NCBI GenBank assembly: GCA_963969395.1
Contig: OZ017798.1
Coordinates: 19,832,173-19,896,172 of the forward strand
Direction: 5' to 3'
Length of the DNA stretch: 64,000 bases
Source: Pseudoscleropodium purum
Taxonomy: Eukaryota > Streptophyta > Bryopsida > Hypnales > Brachytheciaceae
This document shows positions 50,332-61,715 of this stretch, piece after piece. Numbering within the stretch: position 1 is the first letter of the stretch; each line of letters begins with the position of its first letter. The position numbers were made by a program, and so were the translations under genes. The notes under the pieces were generated by a model. That model did no database searches, was not told the DNA's origin, and was given only the letters and a program-made list of their open reading frames with translations.

Positions 50332-51993
50332 CTACTCTACAACCCTAGATCCTACTGTCGGGCTTCTGCTCTGCGGATCCAGCTGCTCGAAGACTTCACT
50401 CAAGTTCCGGTTCCGTTCCCCCTCCCCAGGGTTAGATCCGGGTGAAGACTCTAGGTCGATTGTAATATCCGGTCTCGTGCCCGGATTCTCAGTCCGTGCT
50501 GACTTCTTGGACTCGGGAGTCCAATCCTTCCCACCCTTCGGAACGGTCGCATCCGGAAAGGAATCCGGTAGCGAGAGGTCCGAGAGGTGTATCCCCTTGG
50601 AGCACGTTGCTCCAGTCAGCTTCCGGCTGCTTTCCTCAATCCGGTCCGCAGCCTTCCGCCCCTCCATCATCGCCGTCTCCACCTGCTCAGCAAAGTCGGT
50701 GAGAATCCGGACCATCCGGGAACCGGATAGTTTCTTCTCCTCGTGCATCTTCTCGTCGAAGAGCTTCGCTTTGGTGGCGGCCGTTCCAGTCGCTCCCAGG
50801 GTGGCCTTGATTTGCTCGGCTATCTTCCGAGTCTCCTCCGCCATCTCCTGGGTGGCCGTCACGTCTTCCTGATAGGCAAAGAGGGTTGCCTTCAGGGTGT
50901 CCACTTCCTCCTGCAGCCGGCGGATCTCCGCTTCCTGTTTCCGGGTCTCTTCCGGATTGGTGATGCAATTCGCCACCCGTTCCGCCAACTGACTGTCCAG
51001 TGGCGCATCTACCAACTTCCCGATCGCCGAAAGCGTTCTGTGTTTGACCTCCCAATCCGCCCTGATGTTGCAGAGGAGGTTGATGAGGCCGTTGAACGGA
51101 TCTTGCACTTCCGTGTCTTCCCCGGAAACGGTCTTCTTGACTTCCGGTCTTTCTTCCGGGGCCGGTTTGTCGTGACCGGGAGGTGTCCCGCGCTTGTGGG
51201 GAGGCGTCATCTTCTGTCGCTTGATGGGCGGCATCGGCAGCTCCTCCTCTTCCTCACTTGACTCCCGGTCTGACCCGGAATCGGACTCGGCCTCGTCATC
51301 CGTTTCCGACTCCCCATACTTCAGGAGGACTTCTTGAGTCCTCCACACCTTCTCCTCCGCATTGGTGAGGAGTTGGTGTTCCCGATAGAAGTGGAAGAGG
51401 TAAGGGCACACTGGACTGGCCCTCTTCTTCCCAACTCTACTAATGAGCTGGGCCACAAGATCGGAAATGATCCGTGCCCAGTCCACTTTCCGGTTACCAC
51501 TTAGGGCACCGAAAATGGTGTTGCCAAGGGTGATCGTCACCCTTGTCGGTTTTTCCGGGTGAAGGACCGGAACCAAGAACTGCAGAAGTCGACGGTGTCG
51601 GTCATCCACGCAATCCTCGACCGCGTACCCGTCCTTCGGATTGACGGCCCCCTGGAATTTGCCCCGGACGAACTCATCCTTCCGGTTTGCCATTCCTAAC
51701 CCTCCTGCCCGGAAACCATAAACACCTCTCCACAGTTCCTCGTTCCAACGGGTAGGGGATCCTCTCACGGTGTTATCAAATTGGTTGGACAGTTTGCCGA
51801 GGAGTTCCTTGACCATTCTCTCCTCCCTAAAACCCCAGGGTTTCTCTGCAAACCCTAGGCAACCCATAGAGGTGAGGTCCTCCATGAGTTGAGATTTCTC
51901 CGGCTCTGTGGAGGGAATAACCGGAATGACTTTCCGAAGCTTCACCTCGCTTCCAGAGGGACTCGCTGGTCTCGCCCTACGTAGCGGCGGCAT
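50332..51993 (-). CDS. 553-aa transposon protein, acidic and coiled-coil
   Basis: This is the only long intact reading frame in the window. The first ATG is at 51993, two codons inside the longest open frame. Residues about 80-225 have a globular domain with RWNEELWRGVYGF, DGYAVEDCVDDRHRRLLQFL and NRKVDWARIISDLVAQLI, resembling the plant transposon-associated domain (Transposase_32-like) often found in retrotransposon-related ORFs. An acidic stretch follows (about 228-252, DDEAESDSGSD), then a basic PPIKRQK nuclear-signal-like motif. Residues about 330-470 are heptad-rich and probably coiled coil. The C-terminus is Ser/Pro/Gly-rich. A TATATAAGG lies about 165 bp upstream. GC and codon use differ sharply from the surroundings. 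No catalytic residues are recognised, and a structural or gag-like role is possible. Confidence 0.7.
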   Translation of the reverse strand: MPPLRRARPASPSGSEVKLRKVIPVIPSTEPEKSQLMEDLTSMGCLGFAEKPWGFREERMVKELLGKLSNQFDNTVRGSPTRWNEELWRGVYGFRAGGLGMANRKDEFVRGKFQGAVNPKDGYAVEDCVDDRHRRLLQFLVPVLHPEKPTRVTITLGNTIFGALSGNRKVDWARIISDLVAQLISRVGKKRASPVCPYLFHFYREHQLLTNAEEKVWRTQEVLLKYGESETDDEAESDSGSDRESSEEEEELPMPPIKRQKMTPPHKRGTPPGHDKPAPEERPEVKKTVSGEDTEVQDPFNGLINLLCNIRADWEVKHRTLSAIGKLVDAPLDSQLAERVANCITNPEETRKQEAEIRRLQEEVDTLKATLFAYQEDVTATQEMAEETRKIAEQIKATLGATGTAATKAKLFDEKMHEEKKLSGSRMVRILTDFAEQVETAMMEGRKAADRIEESSRKLTGATCSKGIHLSDLSLPDSFPDATVPKGGKDWTPESKKSARTENPGTRPDITIDLESSPGSNPGEGERNRNLSEVFEQLDPQSRSPTVGSRVVE

Positions 51994-52157
51994 TCCCACT
52001 CCAATCTACCTCACTCTCTCCTAGCCGCACGTCCCATTCCTCACGTTCTCTCTCCGATCTCAACCGGAATCAAAGTCTGCAGCACACAAACGCAAAAACT
52101 CTACAACGCGCGCTCAAGGTCGAGTTTGTAAGAGGGGGTGCAACTGCGAAGGCTCCT

Positions 52158-52166
52158 CCTTATATA
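52158..52166 (-). promoter_or_regulatory. TATA box of the 553-aa ORF
   Basis: TATATAAGG on the minus strand lies inside the inserted element, 165 bp upstream of the ATG. It is followed by a GC-rich leader and is well placed to drive the ORF. It is consistent with a U3-type promoter if the element is an LTR. Confidence 0.5.
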
Positions 52167-52420
52167 GTCTCTGGACCATTTCCGGTTTGGTCGTCTTGAA
52201 TCCGGTTCACCCATAATCCGGTCCTAGACCTAATCCATGTTGCATTCCGTTTCAGTCGATAGTTACTCCTGATCGGATTAGATCTAAGAGGCCCACTACT
52301 TCATGTTCTGTGCTAGTTTTGAGTTTTCCTTCTTCACCTAATCGGATCCGGTTCCCTAATGGCTAGTTTCCGTTCCTATTTTGGTGCATGCTAAGAAAAT
52401 CAAAATTTTAAGCTGCGACA

Positions 52421-53040
52421 CACTTCCATTTATAATTTTTAATGTCTAAGTAGTTGTCTAGTATGTCAATTAGAGTTTAAGATAAAGTTGAGCCCTCATA
52501 AACAAAGTCATAAAAAATACTTATTTTAGACTGTTATCGGATTTATTCAAATCCACTAATTCATAAAGATTGTGTATCAAAGATTGAAAAAAGATATTTA
52601 TAGCATAAAAACATGTTGGGAGTTCAATAGGAAAGTTGATTTGTGAAAATTTCCTTGTCAAAAATGATTCTTCCTTGAAAGAATTAAATACAAGAGGTAA
52701 AAAATTTAGACCTCTCTACATTTAATACAATTAAACATCTAAACTTGCAATTAGCATTTGAAGACTTCTTAAAGGTTGTCAAAAAAATTTCGTAATTTTT
52801 CGGATCACAAAAGATGACTCCATAGAAAGTCAACTACATTTTACCGACAACTAGAAATTCATAGAAATTATTTAGATAGCAATAAAATTCCACTAAAAAT
52901 TAGGGTAGTGTGCTTTAGCTTAAATAAGCATCCAACCAAATTTCAAGACATTCCAACATCGATAAGTGCTAGAATTGGTGAAGGCTTGAAACTTTAATGG
53001 TTTTCAAAAACATTTGATAGGTTGATCGATGTGCCACACG
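52421..53040 (-). repeat. Repeat A, copy 2, part after the insertion
   Basis: This stretch aligns with the reverse complement of about 25300-25925 over its whole length, for example TCAAAGATTGAAAARAG, TGCAATTAGCATTT and AAGTCAACTACATTT. Similarity ends at about 53035, where the chromovirus-like long-terminal region begins. Confidence 0.75.
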
Positions 53041-53084
53041 TATATAGTATTCAAATGGTATTACAGATATAGTAGATAGTACTA

Positions 53085-53265
53085 ATATCTTCTAAAAATT
53101 TTCATAGTCTTTTAAAAACATCTATAGTCTTTTAGAAACATTCTAAAGTATTTCGGAAACTTCTATAGTCTTCTATAATATTCTATAGTCTTCCGAAAGC
53201 TTCTATAGTCTTTTTAAAACCTCTATAGAAGTCTGGGAACTTCTATAGAGTTCTAAAAGAATTTC
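53085..53265. repeat. ~20-bp tandem repeats in LTR-like region
   Basis: About nine degenerate units of the type TTCTATAGTCTTYYGAAA lie in tandem, immediately upstream of a TATATAAAAAA at 53278. Such arrays are common in retrotransposon U3 regions. Confidence 0.7.
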
Positions 53266-53816
53266 TTAGATAGTAGTATATAAAAAATTATAACTAAGAT
53301 AGTCCTTAGTCTCGACAATACATCTCTTGAGTGTTAGTTTTCAATCTTAGTTCTAATCTTGTACCTTTTTTGACTTTAATACTAATTTTGTTTCTAAAAA
53401 ACCATCTTGTCTTATCTCTCTTGCTATTCATAACAATTTGTTGAAATTGAATTCAAATTTTGTTTTGCAAAATTGTTCTTGAACTTTTTGTTGTCAACAG
53501 ATGTAACATTCAAAGTTCAAAGTTCACTGTTCTTGTTCTTGCTATTGACACAGGCAAAGAAAAACTAATACTTAGACTTGATTTTTTTTGCTCAAGTATG
53601 GATTATCCCTCTATTTGAGAAATTTCAAAGTGTTTAGAAGTTGTGGATTACCTTCCTCTAAACTAGTATTATTTTTTCTTATAAAACGTTTTTTTCTTTG
53701 ATTGTATATAGACTACCGTCCTTTTTGAAAACAACCTTAGTATTTAGAGATTGTAGATTATCTATTTTTAAATTGGTATTGTTAATTAAATCAATAATCT
53801 TACCAAATGAACTAAG

Positions 53817-54820
53817 ATGTCAAAAAGCAAAGACGCTAATATGGCAGAGTCCAAATTAGAACTTATATTGAAGGCTATTGAATCTTTGTCTATGAAAACA
53901 AATATTCTAGAAAACTTTATTACAAAGATCAATACTAATTAAAGAGTAATAGAAGTTCCTTAATCTATGTTGTTTATTTCTACTTTACAAGTAAGCTTGT
54001 CAATGCAAGGCTTCAATCAAAATATTTCAACTTCAAAAGAACTGAAGATTATTCTTCTTAGAAAATTCAATAGTACACATTCAAAGTTTAAGAGATTTGT
54101 AAATGAAATTCAATTTATTACTACTCTATAACCTCAATGGTACCTTACAAATGAATCGCAAGTGGATTTGATTGAAATTCTACTTACTAGACAAGCTTTG
54201 TCGTGATTTGCACTATTATTCAAAACAAAATCACCTATCTTGAGCAATTTTAATATGTTTTTGGCATCTTTTGTCGAGACATTTGAAGAGTACAATAGGA
54301 ATTGTTGAACAACAACCAAGATCCATGCTTTGCAATAAGGATCGTGCTCAACTTTATATTATGCATTTGAATTTTCACAACTTGCTTGCGATATTAATTG
54401 GAGCAAAGAAACATTTATAAGTCAATTTCAATGGAGGCTACAAGACAATGTGAAGGACTTACTACTATCATTTTGTAATTCTCAAACATTAAATGAAGCA
54501 ATAATTCAAGTAATGAAATACAACAATTGATTATTCCAAAGACATTGAGATTGTTGATTCTGGACTATACCAACACCTCCCACATTAATAGCTAAAACAG
54601 TACATATTTCAAACATTTTTTTTAAGCACCAAAAGACATCCAAATTGATGTTGTACGATTTAAACCACTCACTACATAACAAAAAATACAATGCTCTAAT
54701 GGAAGCCTATGTTTATATTGTAAAGAGGTCAACTACAAGATAATTAATTGCTACAAAAAGAACAAACAACAACCTCTGAAGATAAAAAAGTACACAAGTA
54801 TTAGAAAACAAGGATATTCA
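53817..54820 (+). pseudogene. Chromovirus gag remnant with decayed zinc knuckle
   Basis: The ATG at 53817 is followed by a frame with several stops. It keeps the retrotransposon gag pattern: KFNSTHSKFKRFVNEIQFI, then PQWYLTNESQVDLIEILLT, then the FALLF and SNFNMFLASFVETFEEYN blocks. Near 54710 CLYCKEVNYKIINC is a CCHC knuckle whose histidine is now tyrosine. Confidence 0.7.
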
Positions 54821-54929
54821 ATTACAATAGGGACCGTGTGATTCGAGTCTACTATTGTACAAACAAAATCAGGTCCTCATATTTCTTTTCAACCTTCTCA
54901 ATGCTTTATTATATCTTTACGTTTGGGCT

Positions 54930-55680
54930 TAAAAAAAAAACTTCGAATTCAAGCCCTCTTAGACTCAAGCACTTTAGTTTGTTTCATGGATAAAGAATCT
55001 GTAAAATTGCACAAACTTCCACTTGTCTAAAAACCAACTTCCATACATGTAAAGGCTATTAATGATTGAGCTTCATCGTTAAAAATATTACGCATGAGAT
55101 CAAACCATCAGAGATTTCATTTGCGAGACATAAAAATACGATTACATTCAATGTGATCTACAATCTATCACAAAATGAACTTTTAACACTGAAGAAGTAC
55201 ATTGATAAAAATCTTGCAAAGAATTTTATTCAACATTTTATATTCCAAATAGGAACACCAATATTTTTTGTAAAAAAAAAAGACAACTCTTTACAAATGT
55301 ATATTGACTATTGCGGTCTAAACAAAATCATAGTAAAAAGTCGATATCTTTTATCATTGATATTTGGACTTCTCGATTAATTCAAACAAATCAAAATTTA
55401 TACCAAAATTGATCTTCATAGAATATATAACTTTATACGTATAAAAGAAAAAAACAAATGGAAGACAACTTTTCGAACAAAATATGGACATTTTGAATAT
55501 AATATCATACCATTTGGACTTACAAATGCACCAACTATTTTTGAACACTCGATGAACAATATTTTTTTTCAAATACTTGGACCAATTTGTTGTTTTCTAT
55601 CTTGATGACATTTTATTTTATTCCAAGAATATTGAAGAATACGAAAGACATGTACAATTTTTGCTACATCACATCAAGTA
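54930..55680 (+). pseudogene. Chromovirus protease and reverse transcriptase remnant
   Basis: ALLDSSTLVCFMDKES near 54960 is the aspartic protease active-site region, with the expected glycine replaced. The reverse transcriptase follows, with NELLTLKKYIDKNLAKNFI, PIFFVKKKDNSLQMYIDY and [19 protein letters not shown]. The catalytic YLDD at 55598-55609 is preserved. Stops and frame changes separate these blocks. It ends abruptly after LLHHIK. Confidence 0.8.
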
Positions 55681-57360
55681 ACTATACATACAAATCACAA
55701 AAATCTTAAATATTTTATCTCAACTCATGTTTTAAATCAATGTCAAACTCGTTAAAATATGTTATTATCTTACTTTAACTTCATTATCATGTACTACCCT
55801 TGAAAGTAACAAGGATTGTCAGATGTCTTATCTCGGAGATCATATTTGGTGCTAAAAGAAGAAGAAATAGTATATGATCAACAACAAACAACTCTTTTTA
55901 AATTTGAATAATTCTAGTTTTATGCAACAATTATGACGATGCCAATTAATTTCTTCTTTCTTAATTAAATTCATACAACATCGACTTTAAATCCTCTAAT
56001 TCTTAATATCAAGTGTAAATCTCACTATAATGGCAACAACTTCAAGTATTTTAACAATCTCTTATACTTTAAAAAACATTTATACATTCCCAAAGGACCT
56101 TTGGATCTTTGAGTTCTTTAAACTTAATATGATTTTCTTACTATCGGACAGTTTAGATTCAATAAAACATCAGAGCTTATGTCTCGAAACTTTTGGTAAT
56201 TTCAAATGTGAAAGGCCATCAAAGACTTTATACTCTCTTGTAATACTTGTTCAAAGACTAAAAATCCTCAGCATCGGCCACATGAACTTCTCCAACCATT
56301 ACCCATTTCAAAGCAGTCTTCAATTTTTATGGATTTTATTACGGATCCACCTCCATCCGTGACTTATGATTCTATATGCATGATTGTAAATCGACTTACA
56401 AAAATGGTACAGTTTATTCTTTGTAAGAAGACAATTACTAGCAAAGAAACAATGAAGCTCTTCTTTGACAACATCTATCAATATCATAGGCTACCAAATG
56501 ATATTGTATCGAATCAAGGAGTGCAATTTGTTTTTAAATTTTGAAAATCCTTTTTTGAAACTCTAAAGGTGGATATCAAATTCTCTTCTACCTTTTCTCC
56601 TTAGACAAATGGACAAACTAAATGCATAAATTAAGTATTGAAATAGTATTTACAATATACTATCAACTATCAATAAAATAATTAAACTTTGTATTTAACT
56701 TCGGCAGAATTTGTATACAATGATACAATCTATGCTTCCACTCGTCAAACGCCATTCTACGCCAATTATGAATATCATCAAAAATTTGATTTATTCAATG
56801 TTTTATAGATAGACAATCCAATAACCCAAGATTTGGCCTCGTCTTTATTAAAACTTCAAAAAACCATGAAACTTCATCTTTAAGAAGCTCAAAAACATTA
56901 TAAAATATTAACAAACATATTGCGTAAAAAGTCGTCTCTATTTCAAATTGACGATAGATTTGGCTCTTTCAATGTATTATTAAGACTTCTCGACCATGCA
57001 GCAAATTGAATTATCAACGATTTGGACCATTTCCTATAACCGAACAAATTAATCATTTTGTATGTCATTTAAAACTTCCAATAGCCATGAAAATTCATCA
57101 TGTCTTTCATATTTCTCTTTTTGAACTGTACAAAGAGTCAAATTTATTTGACCAAAGTCAAAGACTACCACCTTTCATTAAAATTGACAACTATAAAGAA
57201 TACAAGGTAGAGAACATATTTAACTCATGATACAAATGTAGCAAATTGGAATATCTTGTATATTGGCATAGTTATGACATTAATGAAAGAACATAAGAAG
57301 CAACAACAAATTTAGTCAATGTGTTGCAAAAGATATATGAGTTTTACCAACTCTATTCTA
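55681..57360 (+). pseudogene. Chromovirus RNase H tail, integrase and chromodomain remnant
   Basis: An RNase H tail (ITKILNILSQLMF in place of the usual TDHKNLEYF-like block) runs to about 55860, directly abutting the reverse transcriptase, so roughly the second half of RT and most of RNase H are missing. The integrase core follows, with the first Asp intact at 56329-56345 (MDFITDPPPS), the second Asp changed to Asn near 56511 and the Glu changed to Lys near 56617. A chromodomain (EYKVENIFNS, KLEYLVYWHSYD) lies at about 57195-57340, with stops. Confidence 0.8.
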
Positions 57361-59690
57361 ATAAATTGCGACTTATATAAATAATAGCTTTTTAAAAAAA
57401 CTCTCTCCAAAAACTAGATATAAAGAAAAGAGAGTCAATTCAAAAAGAAACATTCACAATAGTTGCTAAAAATTTCAATAATCTATAGTTAATAGCCATA
57501 ACATCTCCAATATATCTAATTGGAGGATTTTTAGATATTTTTTAAAATTTGAGCCTAAGCCCGAGCCCGAGCTTGAATTTTTTATGTTGCAATTACCGAA
57601 CCAACATTTGCAACTTTTAATTTCTCCACTACTATAAGCTCGAAACAAAAGTGAATCTTTTGCATAACAAAAACAACCACGAATCAACCAGCTATAGCAT
57701 GATACTTTTCAACACAATACTCTAACTTTAATAATCTTATTGCAAGTTGGAAGACTTGAGATTGATGGACTAAAAGTTATTTTTTTTTAAATCTTTTAAA
57801 GGCCTCAATATGAAGTAGTACTTTGATTTTCTTCCAGTTGAAGTCACAATCAATGGCTAGATGGTCATGTTCATTTTTTGTCAATAGATCAGCATAAAAT
57901 TTATGTTGTAAATATTTTTTGTCAAATTTCTAAATTCTTATAAATACAAAATACGAGTTACTAGTGCTCCTCTTAGAACTCATCACTCAAAAATGAAGTG
58001 ATGTCACGGTGTTGTGTTGAAAGCATTTACCTTGAAAAATCATAGAAATTTTGGCTGCAACAAAAAATGGCTTAAAAATGAAAGAAGTCACAAGATAATA
58101 AAAAACAAGTGAACTTGTTACTCGCAAATTCATCTTACTAAAAATCAATAAAATAATAAAAATAAAATATATGAGTGAACTTATTACAATAAATTCACCT
58201 ACTAAATTATTATGGTTCAAAACTGAAAATCGTAGTCATATAGAATTTTCAATCTTAAACGTTGAATCTTCTAAATTGTCGTCGAACTGTTACTCATTAA
58301 CCTATCATATATAAAATTGACTCTAAATAGATATAAAGTTTAAGGTATGTGATAAGATCCCACAGCTTCGAACAAGTAAAATGGAACGGCCAAACCACTA
58401 GATGACCATCTGAAAATTGGCTCCTAAAGTTCAAACTCTAGTAATCAGCTTTAAGAATCAAACTTCACCGTAAGAACAAACAAATCTTAACCATGTGAGC
58501 CATTAATCCCACTTCGTCAACACGACACAAAATAAGACTAAGCATTGATGTAAATCAAGCTGCCTGCAATAACAAATGTTTACAAAGTCACAACACACAA
58601 CACACAAATCTTCTTTGTCTTCAACTTCAACTCCAACCACAACTTCAATTTTAAAGATGAATTTTGAATGATTGCCACCATTGCTCTATAATTTCAAATA
58701 AAGTAAATGATAGCTTTTTTAAAAGCTAACACAAATTACTACTCTCTTTCAAAATCTCAAGTCATTCTAACACTTTATTCAACATTTATGGTCGTTCAAA
58801 ATTTTGACCTCTATAATTAAAGGCAACAAATCCTCTTTCATTTCAATGCTTACTAATCACTCATATAAATTCCAAATAGAACATGTAATATCTTTATAGA
58901 AAACTAACATCTTCTATACTCCCTCAAAATTTTATAATAAACAAAAGACATGTCTGTATTCTATAGATGTTTAAAGTCTCTACCTTTTCACTTAAGAAAC
59001 AACAGACCTTTCTCTACTCAAACTAGCATAATTTTTAGATGCTAACTTCAAATCAAGTAAGTGAGATCTTCATAAAATTACACCACCATGATACACAACT
59101 CCTCAAATTTTCATTTTCAAATTTTCCATAACCAGTATACAATGAGCCTCTTAACATACAAGTTCCTCCAAAACTAATAACAAAAGAGAAGATGAATAAT
59201 GTCCATCTTTTCCTCAACTTTTTCTATTCTTATCCACAAACAAGTGGACATCGGATCCTAACTTGCTCACAAAGCTATAACACCAATAATGAATCAACAA
59301 CTTGATCCCATAACTATCTCTTTATCTTTATCTTTAAAGAAAATTCACTTCAAAGTTCACCTAAAAGGCAAACTAACTCCATGTCTCCCTTCTACAACTA
59401 TAATCACATTATAAAATTTTAATAAGATACTCCAAGCATAAATATAAAGACTAAGACTAAATAAATGTCTGATAAAAGTAAAAAACTAAAGTTTCAATCG
59501 AAATATCACTCTATCTTCAAGAATTTGAAAATGTGGTTGATAGTAATAGTAACCTAATCGACACAATTCGCTTTAGATAAAGGGTTGAATAGTTTTATAA
59601 CCATCGTTAATGATCATGACTCCCCTCGATAGGCCTAACTATACAACAATACTGAACATTGTTTAAACCTTCTAAATATTTTTCAAATGT
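57361..59690. other. Gene-free stretch
   Basis: The expected 3' LTR of the chromovirus is not recognisable here. Minus-strand frames at 57475-57687 and 57987-58220 have no motif. Nothing else supported. Confidence 0.4.
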
Positions 59691-59699
59691 AACTTCATG

Positions 59700-60150
59700 G
59701 CTGTTAGGTTCAACGCATCCAATCTACAACAAAATCACCAATGTAAAATAGAATTGGATGAAAGTCAATTAAAGTTGACCAACTCAAGTGAAATTCAAAA
59801 TTTAGGTAGGAAATAAAAAATAGAAAACAATCCAAAAATCAAAAGTGAATTTCGATAGTTAGATTTTTAGAAATCAACGAATGAAATTTTAGGAGGTAGT
59901 TTTAGTATCAAACTTCATCTGTGAATATTTCCTAGAGAATTAAGTCTAATTAGAATTTCTTTATCATTTTAGAAAGGAAAAAATTAAAAATTAAACTTAA
60001 ACTTCTTAATCTTTCTACTAGTCTAACTTCCATTGGCTCCCAATTTTGGTTGTCATAGCCAAAATCGACCTCTTTTACTAACTGTTTGAACTTGGTTAGC
60101 AATTACTTTAAAGAAAGTTTAGGTAGAACAAACAACAAAAGATTCATTGC
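59700..60150 (-). repeat. Repeat D, copy 2
   Basis: This is the reverse complement match of 21235-21690. It lies immediately downstream, on the minus strand, of the SUVR pseudogene and may be the reason its 3' end is missing. Confidence 0.6.
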
Positions 60151-60249
60151 TTGAAAGACGTAATTGGATTATATATTGTTAGACATCCATTAGGAATTTT
60201 ACTACGACAAAACAACTAGAATCTAGTTGTGTACATTGTATTCTAAGGT

Positions 60250-61590
60250 TGGGAATAAAGCGCCCACACCACCACATTAGCATCTTTACATCTATTTGTA
60301 TATAACATTTCAATGTTTTATTAAACTAACTTCAATGAAATTATAGAAGAAATTGAACTTATGTAGCAAAGACTGAAAGAGCAACAAATATCTTACCTAT
60401 GATTCATTAATCTTGCAACATTCCCAAACAATGTTGTATCTATATACAAAACAATGTTATTTGTAGCCTTGCTTTCTGATGGCCAATTTGCATCCAATTA
60501 CAAGGAGTAAGATTTTTTGAATCCCATTTGGTTATGCCACTTTTCATTTTGTTGCATCATTTTGAAATTCATTAGTATCTTCCCTACAGATTCAAATATG
60601 AAACTCTAAGCTTCCAAATTCACCATTGTTTTTACACTCCAACCTCAATTCCCAATGTAAAAGACCTATACAAAAAGATTGACCACTACAAATTCAAAAC
60701 CAAAAAAACAATCTTGCACTAGATAAGCATTGATTTTTCACTTCCAAAATTAAAAAATTTTAATTTTTTTAGTATATGACAAATTCTATTTTTATTCTCA
60801 TGCAGCAAATGCAGCAATTGTCCAATCTAAATTTCAGCAGTCTTCTCCTCCCAAACCAATTCTTTATTGTAATGCTTAATACTAATTTAGTAACTACAAT
60901 GCAAAATAATTTTACAATAAGATTACAAATACCCTTGAACTTGATTTAATGACAACTGAAGAGTTTAGAATTTAGAATACTCACCTGAACTTGGCATTGC
61001 ATGCCTTACTGAATCACACGATTCCTATACAAAGCATGGCACTTGCATTTAACATTACATTCTTCAATAAATAAAAAATGGCAAAGGTGTCTAGGACATG
61101 TGATTTCTTCAAAATCCATTGCTCCTTTTTCATCTTCGGAATAACATGATCCCTCTCCCTTGCAACAAAACAAGATCTAGTTTTGATTGGCCTACATAGC
61201 ATATCTACACCAACGTCAAAATATATTGCAAGGTCTACAACTAACAAAGTACTAAAGATAAACTATAACTCCATAATAAAAACAACATGAAGATTTACCT
61301 ATTCAATATATTTTGACTTTAGCAATCTTCCATGCAAATAGGCAAACTTTTGAAGTTTGGAATGGCATGAGTATGACTTTGGGAGAGAGAAAGAGCAACC
61401 TTGGCGGTCACTACAACCACTTCCAATTTGATCCAAAATTGAATTCACAAAAGCGGCTTTTGAAAATATACTTTTGATTAGATATTGAAAATCTCTAGGT
61501 GGAGAGGCTTCTTTTAAAGATGACAACACTAGAATTGCATAGCATTCAAGGCCCCGTGACAAATCTTCTTTTATACAAAGAGAATACTAG
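60250..61590 (-). pseudogene. SUVR-like histone H3K9 methyltransferase (pre-SET/SET) pseudogene
   Basis: Four minus-strand exons were read: ~61590-61299, ~61235-60985, 60665-60397 and 60291-~60250, with GT/AG borders and consistent phases. Exon 1 begins the pre-SET region, with EDLSRGLECYAILVLSS, PPRDFQYLIKSIF and a cysteine-bearing GSGCSDRQGCS segment. Exon 2 carries the rest of the zinc-binding cysteines, with CPRHLCHFLFIEEC, KCKCHAL and NRVIQ. Exon 3 is the SET domain start, with VFYIGN then GWSVKT, FESVGKILMN, LDANWPSES and DTTLFGNVARLMNHR. Exon 4 continues with CKDANV, so the intron splits the NH-x-C cofactor motif exactly as AG|A TGT. The match to plant SUVR1/2/4-type proteins is strong. 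It has at least four in-frame stops and lacks the rest of the SET and post-SET regions, so it is a dead fragment. Confidence 0.82.
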
Positions 61591-61715
61591 CCAAGACTCC
61601 ACAAGCAACAAAAATAACAAAAACCCTAAACTAGTAATATACAGATTAACATTAAGTTATATGGATCAATAAATTAAAACAAAACAAAACCATAGGAGCA
61701 CATGATTTTTGTAGA

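Larger units (their letters stand above)
49149..52420 (-). mobile_element. 3.27-kb GC-rich insertion with 5-bp target duplication
   Basis: The element is bounded by TATCGCAGC on the left and GCTGCGACA on the right and flanked by CACTT on both sides (49144-49148 and 52421-52425). Removing it restores a site matching the uninterrupted repeat at 25900-25940. The right end read inward (TGTCGCAGC) and the short inverted termini suit an LTR-type TG...CA boundary whose left G has become A, with the usual 5-bp duplication. It could be a very large solo LTR or a non-autonomous element. No internal direct LTR pair was found. It contains one long minus-strand ORF and a TATA box. Its higher GC and intact ORF mark it as much younger than its host sequence. 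Confidence 0.7.
53041..57360 (+). mobile_element. Decayed Ty3/gypsy chromovirus
   Basis: Remnants in order are a leader/LTR-like region, gag, zinc knuckle, protease, reverse transcriptase, an RNase H tail, integrase and a chromodomain, all on the plus strand. Gag, pol and the chromodomain place it among chromoviruses, which target heterochromatin. It has many in-frame stops, frameshifts and a deletion between reverse transcriptase and RNase H. Catalytic and structural positions are lost in a way that fits C-to-T/G-to-A decay. The 3' LTR was not found, so the right end is truncated or too diverged. Confidence 0.85.

Noticed and set aside
50477..51261. Open frames overlapping the 553-aa ORF on both strands
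   Set aside because: They are shadows created by the GC-rich codons of the minus-strand ORF and have no domains of their own.
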